DNA of 45,695 nucleotides from Sphingobium xenophagum NBRC 107872 (GTDB lineage: Bacteria > Pseudomonadota > Alphaproteobacteria > Sphingomonadales > Sphingomonadaceae): assembly GCF_000367345.1 (NCBI RefSeq), contig NZ_BARE01000039.1:1-45695 (forward strand), in the 5' to 3' direction. Within the stretch, counting starts at the first letter, position 1; each line of letters starts with the position of its first letter. The notes under the pieces are model-generated. The model had not been told where the DNA came from, searched no databases, and was given only the letters and a program-made list of their open reading frames with translations. The position numbers and the translations under genes are program-made. Shown here piece after piece: positions 23,167 through 31,679 of this stretch.

Positions 23167-25926
23167 ATGCCAGCTTCAGCCAACCCTCGGCCCAGCACAG
23201 TGAAGTTCTTGCGGACGAAGTTGATCGCTCCGACCGCGGGCGGCCTGTTCATCCATCGCGAACGGCTCGCGAGGGGCTCCAGTCTGATCCGGACCAGTCG
23301 CATCACCTTGGTGCAAGCCCCGGCCGGATACGGCAAAACCAGCCTCCTTGCCGACTGGCAGCGGCAGCTCGTCACGGGAGGCGATAGCGCGGCATGGCTC
23401 AGCATCGACAGCTATGAGCAAACGCCGAACGATCTTTACGTCGCGCTCATTCGATCTCTGGAGAATGTCGGCACCCCCGTCGACTCTCTGAACGATCTCC
23501 TCGCCGCAGACGGCTTTGCAACGGCGCACGCCCTCACTGTCGCGACGAGCAATTTGCTCATGGGCATGGACTGCCCGGTCTATCTCTTCTCTGACGACGT
23601 CCATCTCCTGTACGGCAAGCCGAGCGAAGAGGCATTTTACGATCTGCTTCAGCAGCTGCCGCCCAATGCCCATGCCGTTCTCGCGACGCGGGAGAGTCCT
23701 TCCCTCGCGCTCGGGCGATTGCGGGCGCGCGGAGAGCTTGCCGAGTTCGGCTCGCACGATCTCCGCTTTACTGCGGAAGAAGCCCGCGAGCTCTTCGCGC
23801 GGGAGGGACATGCGGGCCTTTCGATCGAGGATCTGGATGAGATCAGCTGCCGGACCGAAGGCTGGGTCTCGGGGCTGCGGCTTGCCAGCATCGCTTTGCG
23901 CGGAACAAGCCCGGGCTCGCTCCTGCAGCCCCAGATTTCGGGCCGGGAGCGCACGATCGAAGCTCTGTTCGCGGAGGAGGTGCTTGCCAAGCAGGCCGCG
24001 GATGTCCAGGAGTTCCTGCTGAAAACATCGCCGCTTTCGCAGTTCAGCGCCGATCTTGCCAACGCCGTGACTGGAAACACGAACGGTCGGCAGATGATCG
24101 CTGCGATTGAAGCGCTAGGCCTGTTCTTCTTTTCCCTCGACGCTGAGGGTATCTGGTACAGATACCATCTCCTGTTCAGCGAGTTTCTAACTCGGCGTCT
24201 GGATGAAATCGATCCCTCGCTCGCCCCTTCGATCCGCGCGTCCGCCAGCTTGTGGTTCGAGAAGCAGGGCAATTTCAACGAGGCATTCAACCACGCGCTG
24301 CGGGCCGACGAGCCCGACCGGGCGGCGCAGATCCTCGACCTCCGCTGCCAAGGCTTGCTCTACAGCGGAGATATTGGCCTCTTTCGCGGGCTTGTCGCAC
24401 AGATTCCCGAGGCCACCGTGGCCAAGTATCCGCGAATTCTGCTTACCCAAGCTTGGCACGACACGATCATGTGGCGCTTCTCGGACGCCGAAATTTCCCT
24501 GTCGATCGCGCGGGATCGCATCGAGGCAATCAAACGGGAGGGCGACGCTGCCCCGGCGCACCTGCGAGAGCTCGACTATCTCTATACCCATCGCGACCTG
24601 ATGCTCGCGATCTTCACGGACCGGATGGAGGATGCGCTCGACAAGCTTCGCTACCTCCAATCACTGACCCCTCACAACGACGAATATCTGCTCGGCACCA
24701 ACATCACCTGCGATCTCTATGTTCGCATCAACAAGTTCGTCCGCACCGCGATCACCGATCTCTCCGCGCAGGCGAAGGCCCATTACCGGCGCAACGGAAG
24801 CACCTACGTCCTTATCTGGCATTCTTCCGTGGACGGTATCGGCCACCTGCGTGCCGGGGACCTGCACCGCGCAAATCATGCGCTCGAGGAGGCCCTGCAA
24901 ATCGGCCGGCGCATCGGCGGTGACCGGTCCGGCCTGGCCGCAATAGGAGGCCTGTTGCTCGCCGAATCCTATTATCTGGCCGACCGCAGGCAGGAAGCCG
25001 CAGCGCTCCTGGAGGAGCACTCAGACGCCGCAGCCGAGATCGGATATGTCGATCAACTCGTCGCTCGCCTCAAAGTCTCCCTGCGCATCAGCCAGGCAGC
25101 CGACGGCAGATCAGGCGCCGAACAAATTCTCGCCGAGCACGCTGCGCTGGCGGCCACATTCGGCTTCGAGCGCCTCAGGCTCGCGGTCGCCGCCGAGGCC
25201 GCGCGTCATCAAGTCCGGGAAGGGCGCAGGGATCTCGCGGTCCGCTACACATTGCCCGGCGATCTGGAAGATACGCTGGAACAGCATGCGCCATTCATCG
25301 GCTGCGACGCGACATGGGAGCTGAAAGCGACGTTGGCAGTCCGCCTGGCGCAGGCGTCCGGATCCTACGGCCCGGCCGCGCGTCTGGCGGCGCGTTGGCG
25401 CGACCATGCCCAGCGGACTGGCTGGCTGCTCCCGGCGGTCCAATGGGGCATCCTTGCAGCCGAACTCGAAGTCCTAAATGGAGACCGGCTCCGCGGCTAC
25501 CGGTCGCTTCGGGCCGTGATCGAGGTCGCACGTCCGACGGAGCTGGTGACGCCGTTCCTCGACGAGGGAGAGATCGTCCTCAGCGTTCTGCGCGAATATG
25601 CGGGCACGGGGACACAGACCGACGAATTCATCGGCCAACTGCTGGTACGCCAAGACGCGATATTGGGAAATCTTGCCCGAAGCGAAGCGCATGACGATCC
25701 GGTCGACGATCCGGACCTCGGGGGAATGATCGACGCCCTGACCCCAAAGGAAGTCGAGATTCTGACGGGCGTCGGCCACGGCCAGATCAACAAGGAGATC
25801 GCTCGCTACCTTGGGCTGGCCGAGGGCTCGGTCAAATGGTATCTCAACAGGATCTACCGGAAAATCGGCGTGGCGCGGCGGGCACAAGCCGTGAAGCGCG
25901 CCCGGCAACTTGGTCTGATCGCGTAG
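23167..25926 (+). CDS. Second large LAL/MalT-like LuxR-family activator
   Basis: A 919-residue regulator built like the one at 5921-8599: N-terminal FLRTKLIAPTAGG, Walker A APAGYGKT (51-58), a Walker B-like YLFSDDVHLL, a long helical repeat region, and a LuxR helix-turn-helix in the last 60 residues (LTPKEVEILTGVGHGQINKE, then IARYLGLAEGSVKWYLNRIY). It is only moderately similar to the first LAL protein, so the two are old paralogs rather than a recent duplication. It starts 21 bases after the YciI stop and is probably co-transcribed with it. Targets and inducer are unknown; the gene converges on the old-yellow-enzyme gene. Confidence 0.9.
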   Translation: MPASANPRPSTVKFLRTKLIAPTAGGLFIHRERLARGSSLIRTSRITLVQAPAGYGKTSLLADWQRQLVTGGDSAAWLSIDSYEQTPNDLYVALIRSLENVGTPVDSLNDLLAADGFATAHALTVATSNLLMGMDCPVYLFSDDVHLLYGKPSEEAFYDLLQQLPPNAHAVLATRESPSLALGRLRARGELAEFGSHDLRFTAEEARELFAREGHAGLSIEDLDEISCRTEGWVSGLRLASIALRGTSPGSLLQPQISGRERTIEALFAEEVLAKQAADVQEFLLKTSPLSQFSADLANAVTGNTNGRQMIAAIEALGLFFFSLDAEGIWYRYHLLFSEFLTRRLDEIDPSLAPSIRASASLWFEKQGNFNEAFNHALRADEPDRAAQILDLRCQGLLYSGDIGLFRGLVAQIPEATVAKYPRILLTQAWHDTIMWRFSDAEISLSIARDRIEAIKREGDAAPAHLRELDYLYTHRDLMLAIFTDRMEDALDKLRYLQSLTPHNDEYLLGTNITCDLYVRINKFVRTAITDLSAQAKAHYRRNGSTYVLIWHSSVDGIGHLRAGDLHRANHALEEALQIGRRIGGDRSGLAAIGGLLLAESYYLADRRQEAAALLEEHSDAAAEIGYVDQLVARLKVSLRISQAADGRSGAEQILAEHAALAATFGFERLRLAVAAEAARHQVREGRRDLAVRYTLPGDLEDTLEQHAPFIGCDATWELKATLAVRLAQASGSYGPAARLAARWRDHAQRTGWLLPAVQWGILAAELEVLNGDRLRGYRSLRAVIEVARPTELVTPFLDEGEIVLSVLREYAGTGTQTDEFIGQLLVRQDAILGNLARSEAHDDPVDDPDLGGMIDALTPKEVEILTGVGHGQINKEIARYLGLAEGSVKWYLNRIYRKIGVARRAQAVKRARQLGLIA

Positions 25927-26072
25927 AAACGCCCGGCCCCACAAGAGCGCCGCAGTCCTGCCGTGCCCAATCCGCCAGCCTTACACCAGCCGACCAGGCT
26001 CGACGCAGGTCCTCCGCATCTCGGCAGCGGATTTCAGTGCGGAGAGCCAACGCCGCCCTAAGCGCTACAGAA

Positions 26073-27188
26073 TTACGCGACTATCTTGTAGGCTGGGTAG
26101 TCGGTGTAGCCGGCAGCCGTGCCGCCATAAAATGTCGACCTATCCCAGGCGTTGAGTGGCGCGCCTGCGCGAAGGCGTTCGACAAGATCGGGATTGGCGA
26201 TGAAGAGCCTGCCGAATGCGATGGCATCGGCATTGCCGGCCGAGATGGCTTCCTGCGCCGTCCGGAGATCATATCCACCTGCGGAGATAATCTTCCCCCG
26301 CCAATGCGGGCGTAACAGGGCGCAAGCGGACGGCATTTCCGGGCGGGAAATATCGGCTGCCCCTGTCCCGCTCGCCCGCGGCTCGATCAGGTGCATATAG
26401 GCCAGGCCGAGCTCGGAGAGCGCCTCGACCGCTCGCGTGTAAAGCGGAACGGGATCGTCCTCGCCCGTGTCATTCGCGATGCCGAAAGGCGACAATCGGA
26501 CGCCAACGCGGCCAGCCCCGATCTCTTCCGCCACCGCTTGAGCCGCTTCTACCAGGAAGCGCATCCGATTTGCGATCGAACCGCCATATTGGTCCGCGCG
26601 CTTGTTCGTGCGCGACTGCAGGAACTGCTCGATCAGATAGCCGTTCGCTCCGTGCAATTCGACGCCGTCGAAGCCGGCCCGGATCGCATTGCGCGCAGCC
26701 GACCGGAACGAAGAGACGATGGCGGGAATCTCCCCCGTCTCCAGCGCGCGGGGAACCTCGAAGGACGCGCGCTCCCAATCCCTGGTAAAGGCGTTGCCCG
26801 CTGCGACTACCGCGGAAGGCGCCGCCGGGAGTCCACCGCCCGGTTGCAGGCTGGAATGCGAGATACGGCCTGAATGGACGAGCTGAAGCGCGATCAGCCC
26901 GCCTCGTTCATGCACCGCGCGCGTTACCGCACGCCATCCTTCAACCTGCGCGTCGGAATGAATCCCGGGCGCGGCCGGATAGCCTTGCCCGGTCTCGGAG
27001 ACTTGCGTCGCCTCGGCAATGATCAGCCCGCCCGGGGTCGCACGCTGACGATAGTGCTCGGCATTCAGGAGATTGGGGACATTGCCCGGCTGGCTTGCGC
27101 GCATGCGCGTGAGCGGCGCCATGACCACGCGGTGTTGAAGCTCGAGCAGCCCTGCGGCAAGCGGCGAAAAGAGCGTTGGACGTTTCAT
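26073..27188 (-). CDS. Old yellow enzyme-family alkene reductase
   Basis: A 371-residue FMN- and NAD(P)H-dependent reductase of activated C=C bonds. Family marks are MAPLTRMRA, LVHSGRISH, the substrate-binding pair HGAN in FDGVELHGANGYLIEQFLQS, RTNKRADQYGGS and the FMN phosphate loop AFGRLFIANPDL. Length fits NemA/XenA-like enzymes. ATG at 27188 has GGAGACAGAGA upstream. It is divergent from the aldo/keto reductase gene. It may reduce enone intermediates or quinone-like by-products of the aromatic pathway; the physiological substrate cannot be read from sequence. Confidence 0.93.
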   Translation of the reverse strand: MKRPTLFSPLAAGLLELQHRVVMAPLTRMRASQPGNVPNLLNAEHYRQRATPGGLIIAEATQVSETGQGYPAAPGIHSDAQVEGWRAVTRAVHERGGLIALQLVHSGRISHSSLQPGGGLPAAPSAVVAAGNAFTRDWERASFEVPRALETGEIPAIVSSFRSAARNAIRAGFDGVELHGANGYLIEQFLQSRTNKRADQYGGSIANRMRFLVEAAQAVAEEIGAGRVGVRLSPFGIANDTGEDDPVPLYTRAVEALSELGLAYMHLIEPRASGTGAADISRPEMPSACALLRPHWRGKIISAGGYDLRTAQEAISAGNADAIAFGRLFIANPDLVERLRAGAPLNAWDRSTFYGGTAAGYTDYPAYKIVA

Positions 27189-27621
27189 TCTCTGTCTCCG
27201 AGATAGTCATCTTTTGGCCAGGAACGACCAGGCCAAGGGGCGGACCGGCAACCGACCGGTTTGGTTTCCAAGGCGATGGGGGTCCCGCAGGTGGCGGCTT
27301 GCTTCCGCAACAAGCACAGGGGCGTACAAGAGCACGTCCGGATATGCGCGCGACTGCCTCGCATGGCGCTCCGATGTCACGAGCGGGAATCATTCACAGA
27401 CGATCGAGGCGACGCTGAACCGGTCCCTTTGGTATGGCGCTCACCAGGTGCGACATGAGACATTCCTACCGTCAAAGCGATACTGGACATTACAGTAACG
27501 ATTGGTATCGTAAAAAATATGGGAGCGTCAACACCATCACGGACAACGCGTTAGGAATGCGGGCCAAAGGGCGGGCGCCGCCGGCCCCGCCGCCACAGCA
27601 TCGATCATATAGGAGCCAATA
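27189..27621. other. Divergent intergenic region, old yellow enzyme / aldo-keto reductase
   Basis: This 433-base gap contains no supported gene. Near 27485-27530 the DNA turns AT-rich, with an inverted repeat ACGAT-TGGT-ATCGT at 27498-27511 followed by TAAAAAATATGG. That is a plausible promoter and repressor site for one or both divergent genes. I found no copy of the GTGCAGGA element here. Confidence 0.4.
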
Positions 27622-28653
27622 ATGGAGTATCGTCAGCTCGGCCGGTCCGGTCTCAAGGTGCCCGCGCTCAGCTTCGGCACCGGCACGTTCGGCGGCAGCA
27701 ACGAGTTCTTCGAGCGCTGGGGCAAGACCGATGTCGATGAAGCGATCCGGCTGATCGACATCTGCCTCGATGCCGGCGTCAATTTCTTCGATACCGCCGA
27801 TCTCTATTCGCATGGCGCTTCGGAAGAAATCCTCGGCGCGGCGCTCAAGGGGAAGCGCGACCGCGCGCTCATCTCCACCAAAGCCGCTTTTCGGGTCGGC
27901 GAAGGCGCAAACGACGTCGGCTCGTCACGCTATCATCTGGTCCGCGCGGCCGAGGCGAGCCTGAGGCGCCTCGGCACCGACCATATCGACCTCTATTTCA
28001 TGCACGGCTTCGATGCCACGACCCCGGTCGACGAGACGCTGCGTGCGCTGGATGACCTCATCACCAGCGGCAAGATCGGCTATATCGGCGCGTCGAATTT
28101 TTCGGGCTGGCACCTGATGAAGTCGCTGGCCACCTCGGAGAAGAACGGCCTCGCCCGCTATGTGGCCTATCAGGGCTATTATTCGCTGGTCGGCCGCGAC
28201 TATGAATGGGAGTTGATGCCGCTCGGCATCGACCAGGGCGTCGGGCTGATGGTGTGGAGCCCGCTCGGCTGGGGCCGGCTCACCGGCAAGATCAGGCGCG
28301 GCCAGCCGATCCAGAGCGGCCGCATCGCCTCGGGCGGTTCGGTCGGCGGCCCGATGGTGGATGACGAGTATCTCTACACGGTCGTCGACGCGCTGGAGGA
28401 GATTGCCGGAGAGACCGGCAAGACCATCCCGCAGGTCGCGCTCAACTGGCTGCTGAGCCGTCCGACCGTCGCCAACATCGTGGTCGGCGCGCGCGACGAA
28501 GCGCAGCTCAAGGCCAATCTCGGCGCCGTCGGCTGGAATCTGAGCGAGGATCAAATCCGCCGCCTCGACGATGCCAGCCACCGCGAACCAGCTTACCCCT
28601 ATTGGCATCAGGTCGGCTTTGAAGAGCGAAACCCGACGCCGACCCGCTGGTAA
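27622..28653 (+). CDS. Aldo/keto reductase
   Basis: A 343-residue NADP(H)-dependent TIM-barrel oxidoreductase. The catalytic tetrad is visible as Asp and Tyr in FFDTADLYSHG, Lys in LISTKAAF and His in LYFMHGFD. The cofactor-binding end is VGARDEAQLKANLGAVGW. The N-terminus EYRQLGRSGLKVPALSFGTG is typical of the YajO/AKR11-13-like group. ATG at 27622 has AGGAG six bases upstream. It probably reduces an aldehyde or ketone related to the compounds handled by the adjacent BVMO operon; this is context only. A very strong hairpin follows the stop. Confidence 0.93.
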   Translation: MEYRQLGRSGLKVPALSFGTGTFGGSNEFFERWGKTDVDEAIRLIDICLDAGVNFFDTADLYSHGASEEILGAALKGKRDRALISTKAAFRVGEGANDVGSSRYHLVRAAEASLRRLGTDHIDLYFMHGFDATTPVDETLRALDDLITSGKIGYIGASNFSGWHLMKSLATSEKNGLARYVAYQGYYSLVGRDYEWELMPLGIDQGVGLMVWSPLGWGRLTGKIRRGQPIQSGRIASGGSVGGPMVDDEYLYTVVDALEEIAGETGKTIPQVALNWLLSRPTVANIVVGARDEAQLKANLGAVGWNLSEDQIRRLDDASHREPAYPYWHQVGFEERNPTPTRW

Positions 28654-28658
28654 ACAGA

Positions 28659-28696
28659 CGGTTGGCGAGAGCCCGGCAGCGGGCTCTCGCCAACCG
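28659..28696. terminator. Strong bidirectional terminator hairpin
   Basis: CGGTTGGCGAGAGCCCG-GCAG-CGGGCTCTCGCCAACCG in two perfectly matched 17-base arms around a four-base loop. It lies between the convergent stops of the aldo/keto reductase (28653) and TonB receptor 2 (28708). There is no T-run, so it is a two-way stem-type terminator or mRNA-end stabiliser. Confidence 0.75.
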
Positions 28697-28707
28697 GGCG
28701 TCACCCC

Positions 28708-31113
28708 TCAATACTTCCAGCCCAGCGTCACGCCATAGGTGCGCGGCGGCGCGTAGACGCTGGCTGCATATCCCAGCGAAGAGACGTCGAGCCCGAAAAT
28801 CTCGTGAGCGTTGTTGGTGACGTTCCGGACGAAGGCCGCGATCGTCCACTTGTCGTCCGGGCTTGCATAATCCAGGCGCAGATCGACCGTCGCATAGTCT
28901 TTCTGGAAGTTCGTCCGCTCGTTGAGAGCCGTCAGGAAATGCGAACCGACATAGTTCGCATTGACCTGGCCGCCGACCCGGCCGCCGAGCGCGTCGAACG
29001 AATAGCGCACCAATCCGCCAATCGACGCGGTGGGGGCGTCGGGCAGGCGGCGATCGGCAAAGGTTCCATCCGGCAGCGGCACATTCTTGACGCGGCTGTG
29101 CATGAAGGCCCCGGTCAGGCTGACGTCCAGACCTTCGGCCGGATTGACGCGGAACTCGACTTCGCCGCCATAGGCGATCGCGTCGACGTTGAAGATTTGC
29201 TGGACCAGGTTGGTGATCGCGAACGCCTGATAGTCCTTATAGTCATAATAGAATATCGACCCGTTCAAGGTCGCGCGATTGTTGAAGAGCCGCAGCTTGG
29301 CTCCGCCTTCGTATGACGACAGCACTTCCTGCTTGTGTGGCAGCGATGCCACGACGATCGGCGGGAAGATCGGGCTGGACCAATTGCCGCCTTTATGGCC
29401 TCGCGTATAGCCGGCATAGAGCAGGACGCCCGGCGCCGGAGTCCAGTTGAGCTGGGCCTTAGCCGATACATTCCGGAAATGGCGATCGGCGCTCGGATCG
29501 GTTGCCGGGCCGTAGCTGACGGTCGGGGCGCCGCCGGTCAACACCGCCTGGAAGCCGAGCTGGTCGGCCCAGCCATAGTCGAATTTCTTGTGGTCGTCGG
29601 TGTAGCGCGCGCCAGCGGTCAGATAGAGGTCCGGGGTCAGATAATAGTCCGCCTGCGCGAAGACCGACCAGGTATCGTCGGTCAACCGATAGTCGGCTCG
29701 AAAGGCATCCTGGACCGGGGATCCGCCGACGCAGGCGGGCGCGGTGCAGGTGAGACCGATGTAGGGACCGAGATCGAAGTTTCCATCGACCCTGTAATTT
29801 CCGCGCATGCGCAGATAATAGGCGCCGGTGACCCATTTGAACGTGTCGGAACTGCCCGACAGCCTGAGTTCCTGGGAAAACTGGTTGTAGCGCTGCTGCG
29901 TGCCGTAATCGAAAAGCGTCGAGGGCGACCCGTCGCTGTCCAGCGTGAGGCGCTTGGCAACGTTCTGATAATTCGTCACCGAGACCAGCTCCGCGCCCTC
30001 GAAACCGTGGGTCACCTTCAGGGTCGCGCCATAGATGCTGCGCCTGAACATCCCCGGATTGCTGAGGTTCAAGCGATAGGGATTGCTGCCCTGCCGGTAC
30101 CCGGTCAGGTCGCATCCCGGGCACGGCGAGGTGATCGTTTGGATCAGCGGAAGCGCCGCCAGATTGGCGTAGGTCCCGAACTCGCCCGGCGCCAGGGGCA
30201 CGCCCAAACCACGAGGGCCGGGGGCTGCCGCCTGAGTTGTGAACGCGGCCCCGCGCGAATCGCGGTTGATATCCGCGCTGCCGATGAAGCGCACCGTCGT
30301 GCTGGGTCCCAGCTCCGCCTCGATCTGCAGCCGCGCCGCATATTCGTTGGTGTTGCCGGGATTTGCTCCGATCCCGTTGTGCCACGGCCCCTGATCATTG
30401 TTGGTCGCGACCGACAGGCGCGCGCGGACCGTGTCGCTGAGCGGCCCGCTGACCGCGCCCTCGGTTTGCGCATAGCCGTTGCCATATTCATAACCGCCGG
30501 CGGTTACCTGGGCATAGGCCTCGAACTTGTCGGTTGGCGGCTTCGACACATACTGGATGAGCCCGCCCGTCGCATTGCGCCCGAACAGCGTCCCCTGGGG
30601 GCCACGCAGGACCTCCACGCGCTCCATGTCATAGCTGCGTACTCCGATCGCCCCCGTCGATCCGATATAGGCATCGTCCTGATACACCGCGATCGGCGCC
30701 TCGAGGTGATCGGCGAAGTAATTCTGCGAAACACCCCGGATGTTGATCGCGGTCACCGAAGGATGCACCTGATAGAGGCTCACCGCAGGCGTGAGCTTGG
30801 TGATGTCGGTCGCATTGGTGACGCCCAGCTGTGCAAGTTGATCACCGCTGAAGGCGGTGATCGACAAGCCGATCCGCTGGGAGCTTTCGTTGCGCCGCGT
30901 GGCGGTAACGATGATGTCTCCAAGAACGGATGATGGCTGGGGATTCTCGGCGTCCGGCGGTGTCTGCGGCTCGGACAGCTGCGGCGCCGGCTGGTCTTGC
31001 GCCCGGGCGGCGCTTGCCGAAAGGCCGCAGGCAATCAGCGTGCTCCCCAGCAAGACTGCCCGAAGCGTTACCCCGCGGAGCGCGGGCGAAACATATAGCG
31101 GTGCCTTAATCAT
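28708..31113 (-). CDS. TonB-dependent outer-membrane receptor 2
   Basis: An 801-residue outer-membrane transporter. ATG at 31113 is chosen because GGAGGGG ends seven bases before it; a TTG two codons earlier sits too close to that site. A signal peptide ends at SASAARAQ. A TonB-box-like GDIIVTATRRNESSQRIGLS is followed by the plug (NIRGVSQNYFADHLEAPIAV, LRGPQGTLFGRNATGGLI) and a barrel ending in TLGWKY. It resembles receptor 1 in design but not closely in sequence. It diverges from the BVMO-esterase-ligase operon, suggesting import of that operon's substrate. A hairpin terminator follows it. Confidence 0.93.
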   Translation of the reverse strand: MIKAPLYVSPALRGVTLRAVLLGSTLIACGLSASAARAQDQPAPQLSEPQTPPDAENPQPSSVLGDIIVTATRRNESSQRIGLSITAFSGDQLAQLGVTNATDITKLTPAVSLYQVHPSVTAINIRGVSQNYFADHLEAPIAVYQDDAYIGSTGAIGVRSYDMERVEVLRGPQGTLFGRNATGGLIQYVSKPPTDKFEAYAQVTAGGYEYGNGYAQTEGAVSGPLSDTVRARLSVATNNDQGPWHNGIGANPGNTNEYAARLQIEAELGPSTTVRFIGSADINRDSRGAAFTTQAAAPGPRGLGVPLAPGEFGTYANLAALPLIQTITSPCPGCDLTGYRQGSNPYRLNLSNPGMFRRSIYGATLKVTHGFEGAELVSVTNYQNVAKRLTLDSDGSPSTLFDYGTQQRYNQFSQELRLSGSSDTFKWVTGAYYLRMRGNYRVDGNFDLGPYIGLTCTAPACVGGSPVQDAFRADYRLTDDTWSVFAQADYYLTPDLYLTAGARYTDDHKKFDYGWADQLGFQAVLTGGAPTVSYGPATDPSADRHFRNVSAKAQLNWTPAPGVLLYAGYTRGHKGGNWSSPIFPPIVVASLPHKQEVLSSYEGGAKLRLFNNRATLNGSIFYYDYKDYQAFAITNLVQQIFNVDAIAYGGEVEFRVNPAEGLDVSLTGAFMHSRVKNVPLPDGTFADRRLPDAPTASIGGLVRYSFDALGGRVGGQVNANYVGSHFLTALNERTNFQKDYATVDLRLDYASPDDKWTIAAFVRNVTNNAHEIFGLDVSSLGYAASVYAPPRTYGVTLGWKY

Positions 31114-31213
31114 CCTCAATCCCCTCCATGCCTCTGGTCCCGCTCAATTGCCGAGTTTCAGGAACTCAGGTGGCGGAACTCAACCAAGGAGGCCCTAGGG
31201 TAAGTCGGCGAAT

Positions 31214-31393
31214 GGCTGTGTCACCTAACGAAAGTTGGTGGTTGGTTTTCTGTGCCAACCTTCCTCCAACCCAGCTGCATTGCCCATCCCGGAAGCTAGC
31301 CTTCCCGAAGAGAAAAGGCTTCGCTTCCGGCAGACTTATCGGCCGGTTCCGCTCGATTTTCGCGGACACCAACTTTCGTCAGGTGACGAAGCC
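31214..31393. repeat. 180-base element bounded by 27-base inverted repeats
   Basis: The left arm (31214-31240) and right arm (31367-31393) are inverted copies matching at 24 of 27 positions; the inner 21 bases match at 20. The core reads CACCAACTTTCGT then TAGGTGAC or CAGGTGAC. Between them is a nested hairpin: CCGGAAGC (31289-31296) pairs with GCTTCCGG (31323-31330), and AGCCTT (31298-31303) with AAGGCT (31315-31320). It lies in the 566-base gap between receptor 2 and the BVMO operon, which holds no supported gene. It is either paired operators, one per divergent promoter in the same relative orientation, or a small MITE-like element. No obvious target duplication is seen. Confidence 0.6.
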
Positions 31394-31679
31394 CGCGGCA
31401 ATATCGATCCTCGCCTCGAAAAACCGAGTCGCGCCATTTCTACAGGGACGCCGACCGCGATGAAGAGGAGACGGATCTTGAACTTGAATTATATGCGACA
31501 CGCTCCGGCGCCGAAGAGGCGCCCCTCGCCGATCGACGTCTTCTACGGTCGATAAGGCCACAGCGTAGCCGGACGCTCCAACGGCTCCTGCGATACCCGA
31601 TCAACGTCAGCGCCGCAGCCGAGATCGAGCGCTATCCCGCACGAAAGTCGCTGCGCCACCAATCTGAAAGGAAAGAACA

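Noticed and set aside
31235..31555. A 106-codon plus-strand frame upstream of the BVMO
   Set aside because: It runs through the inverted-repeat element, has no ribosome site and no homology I recognise.
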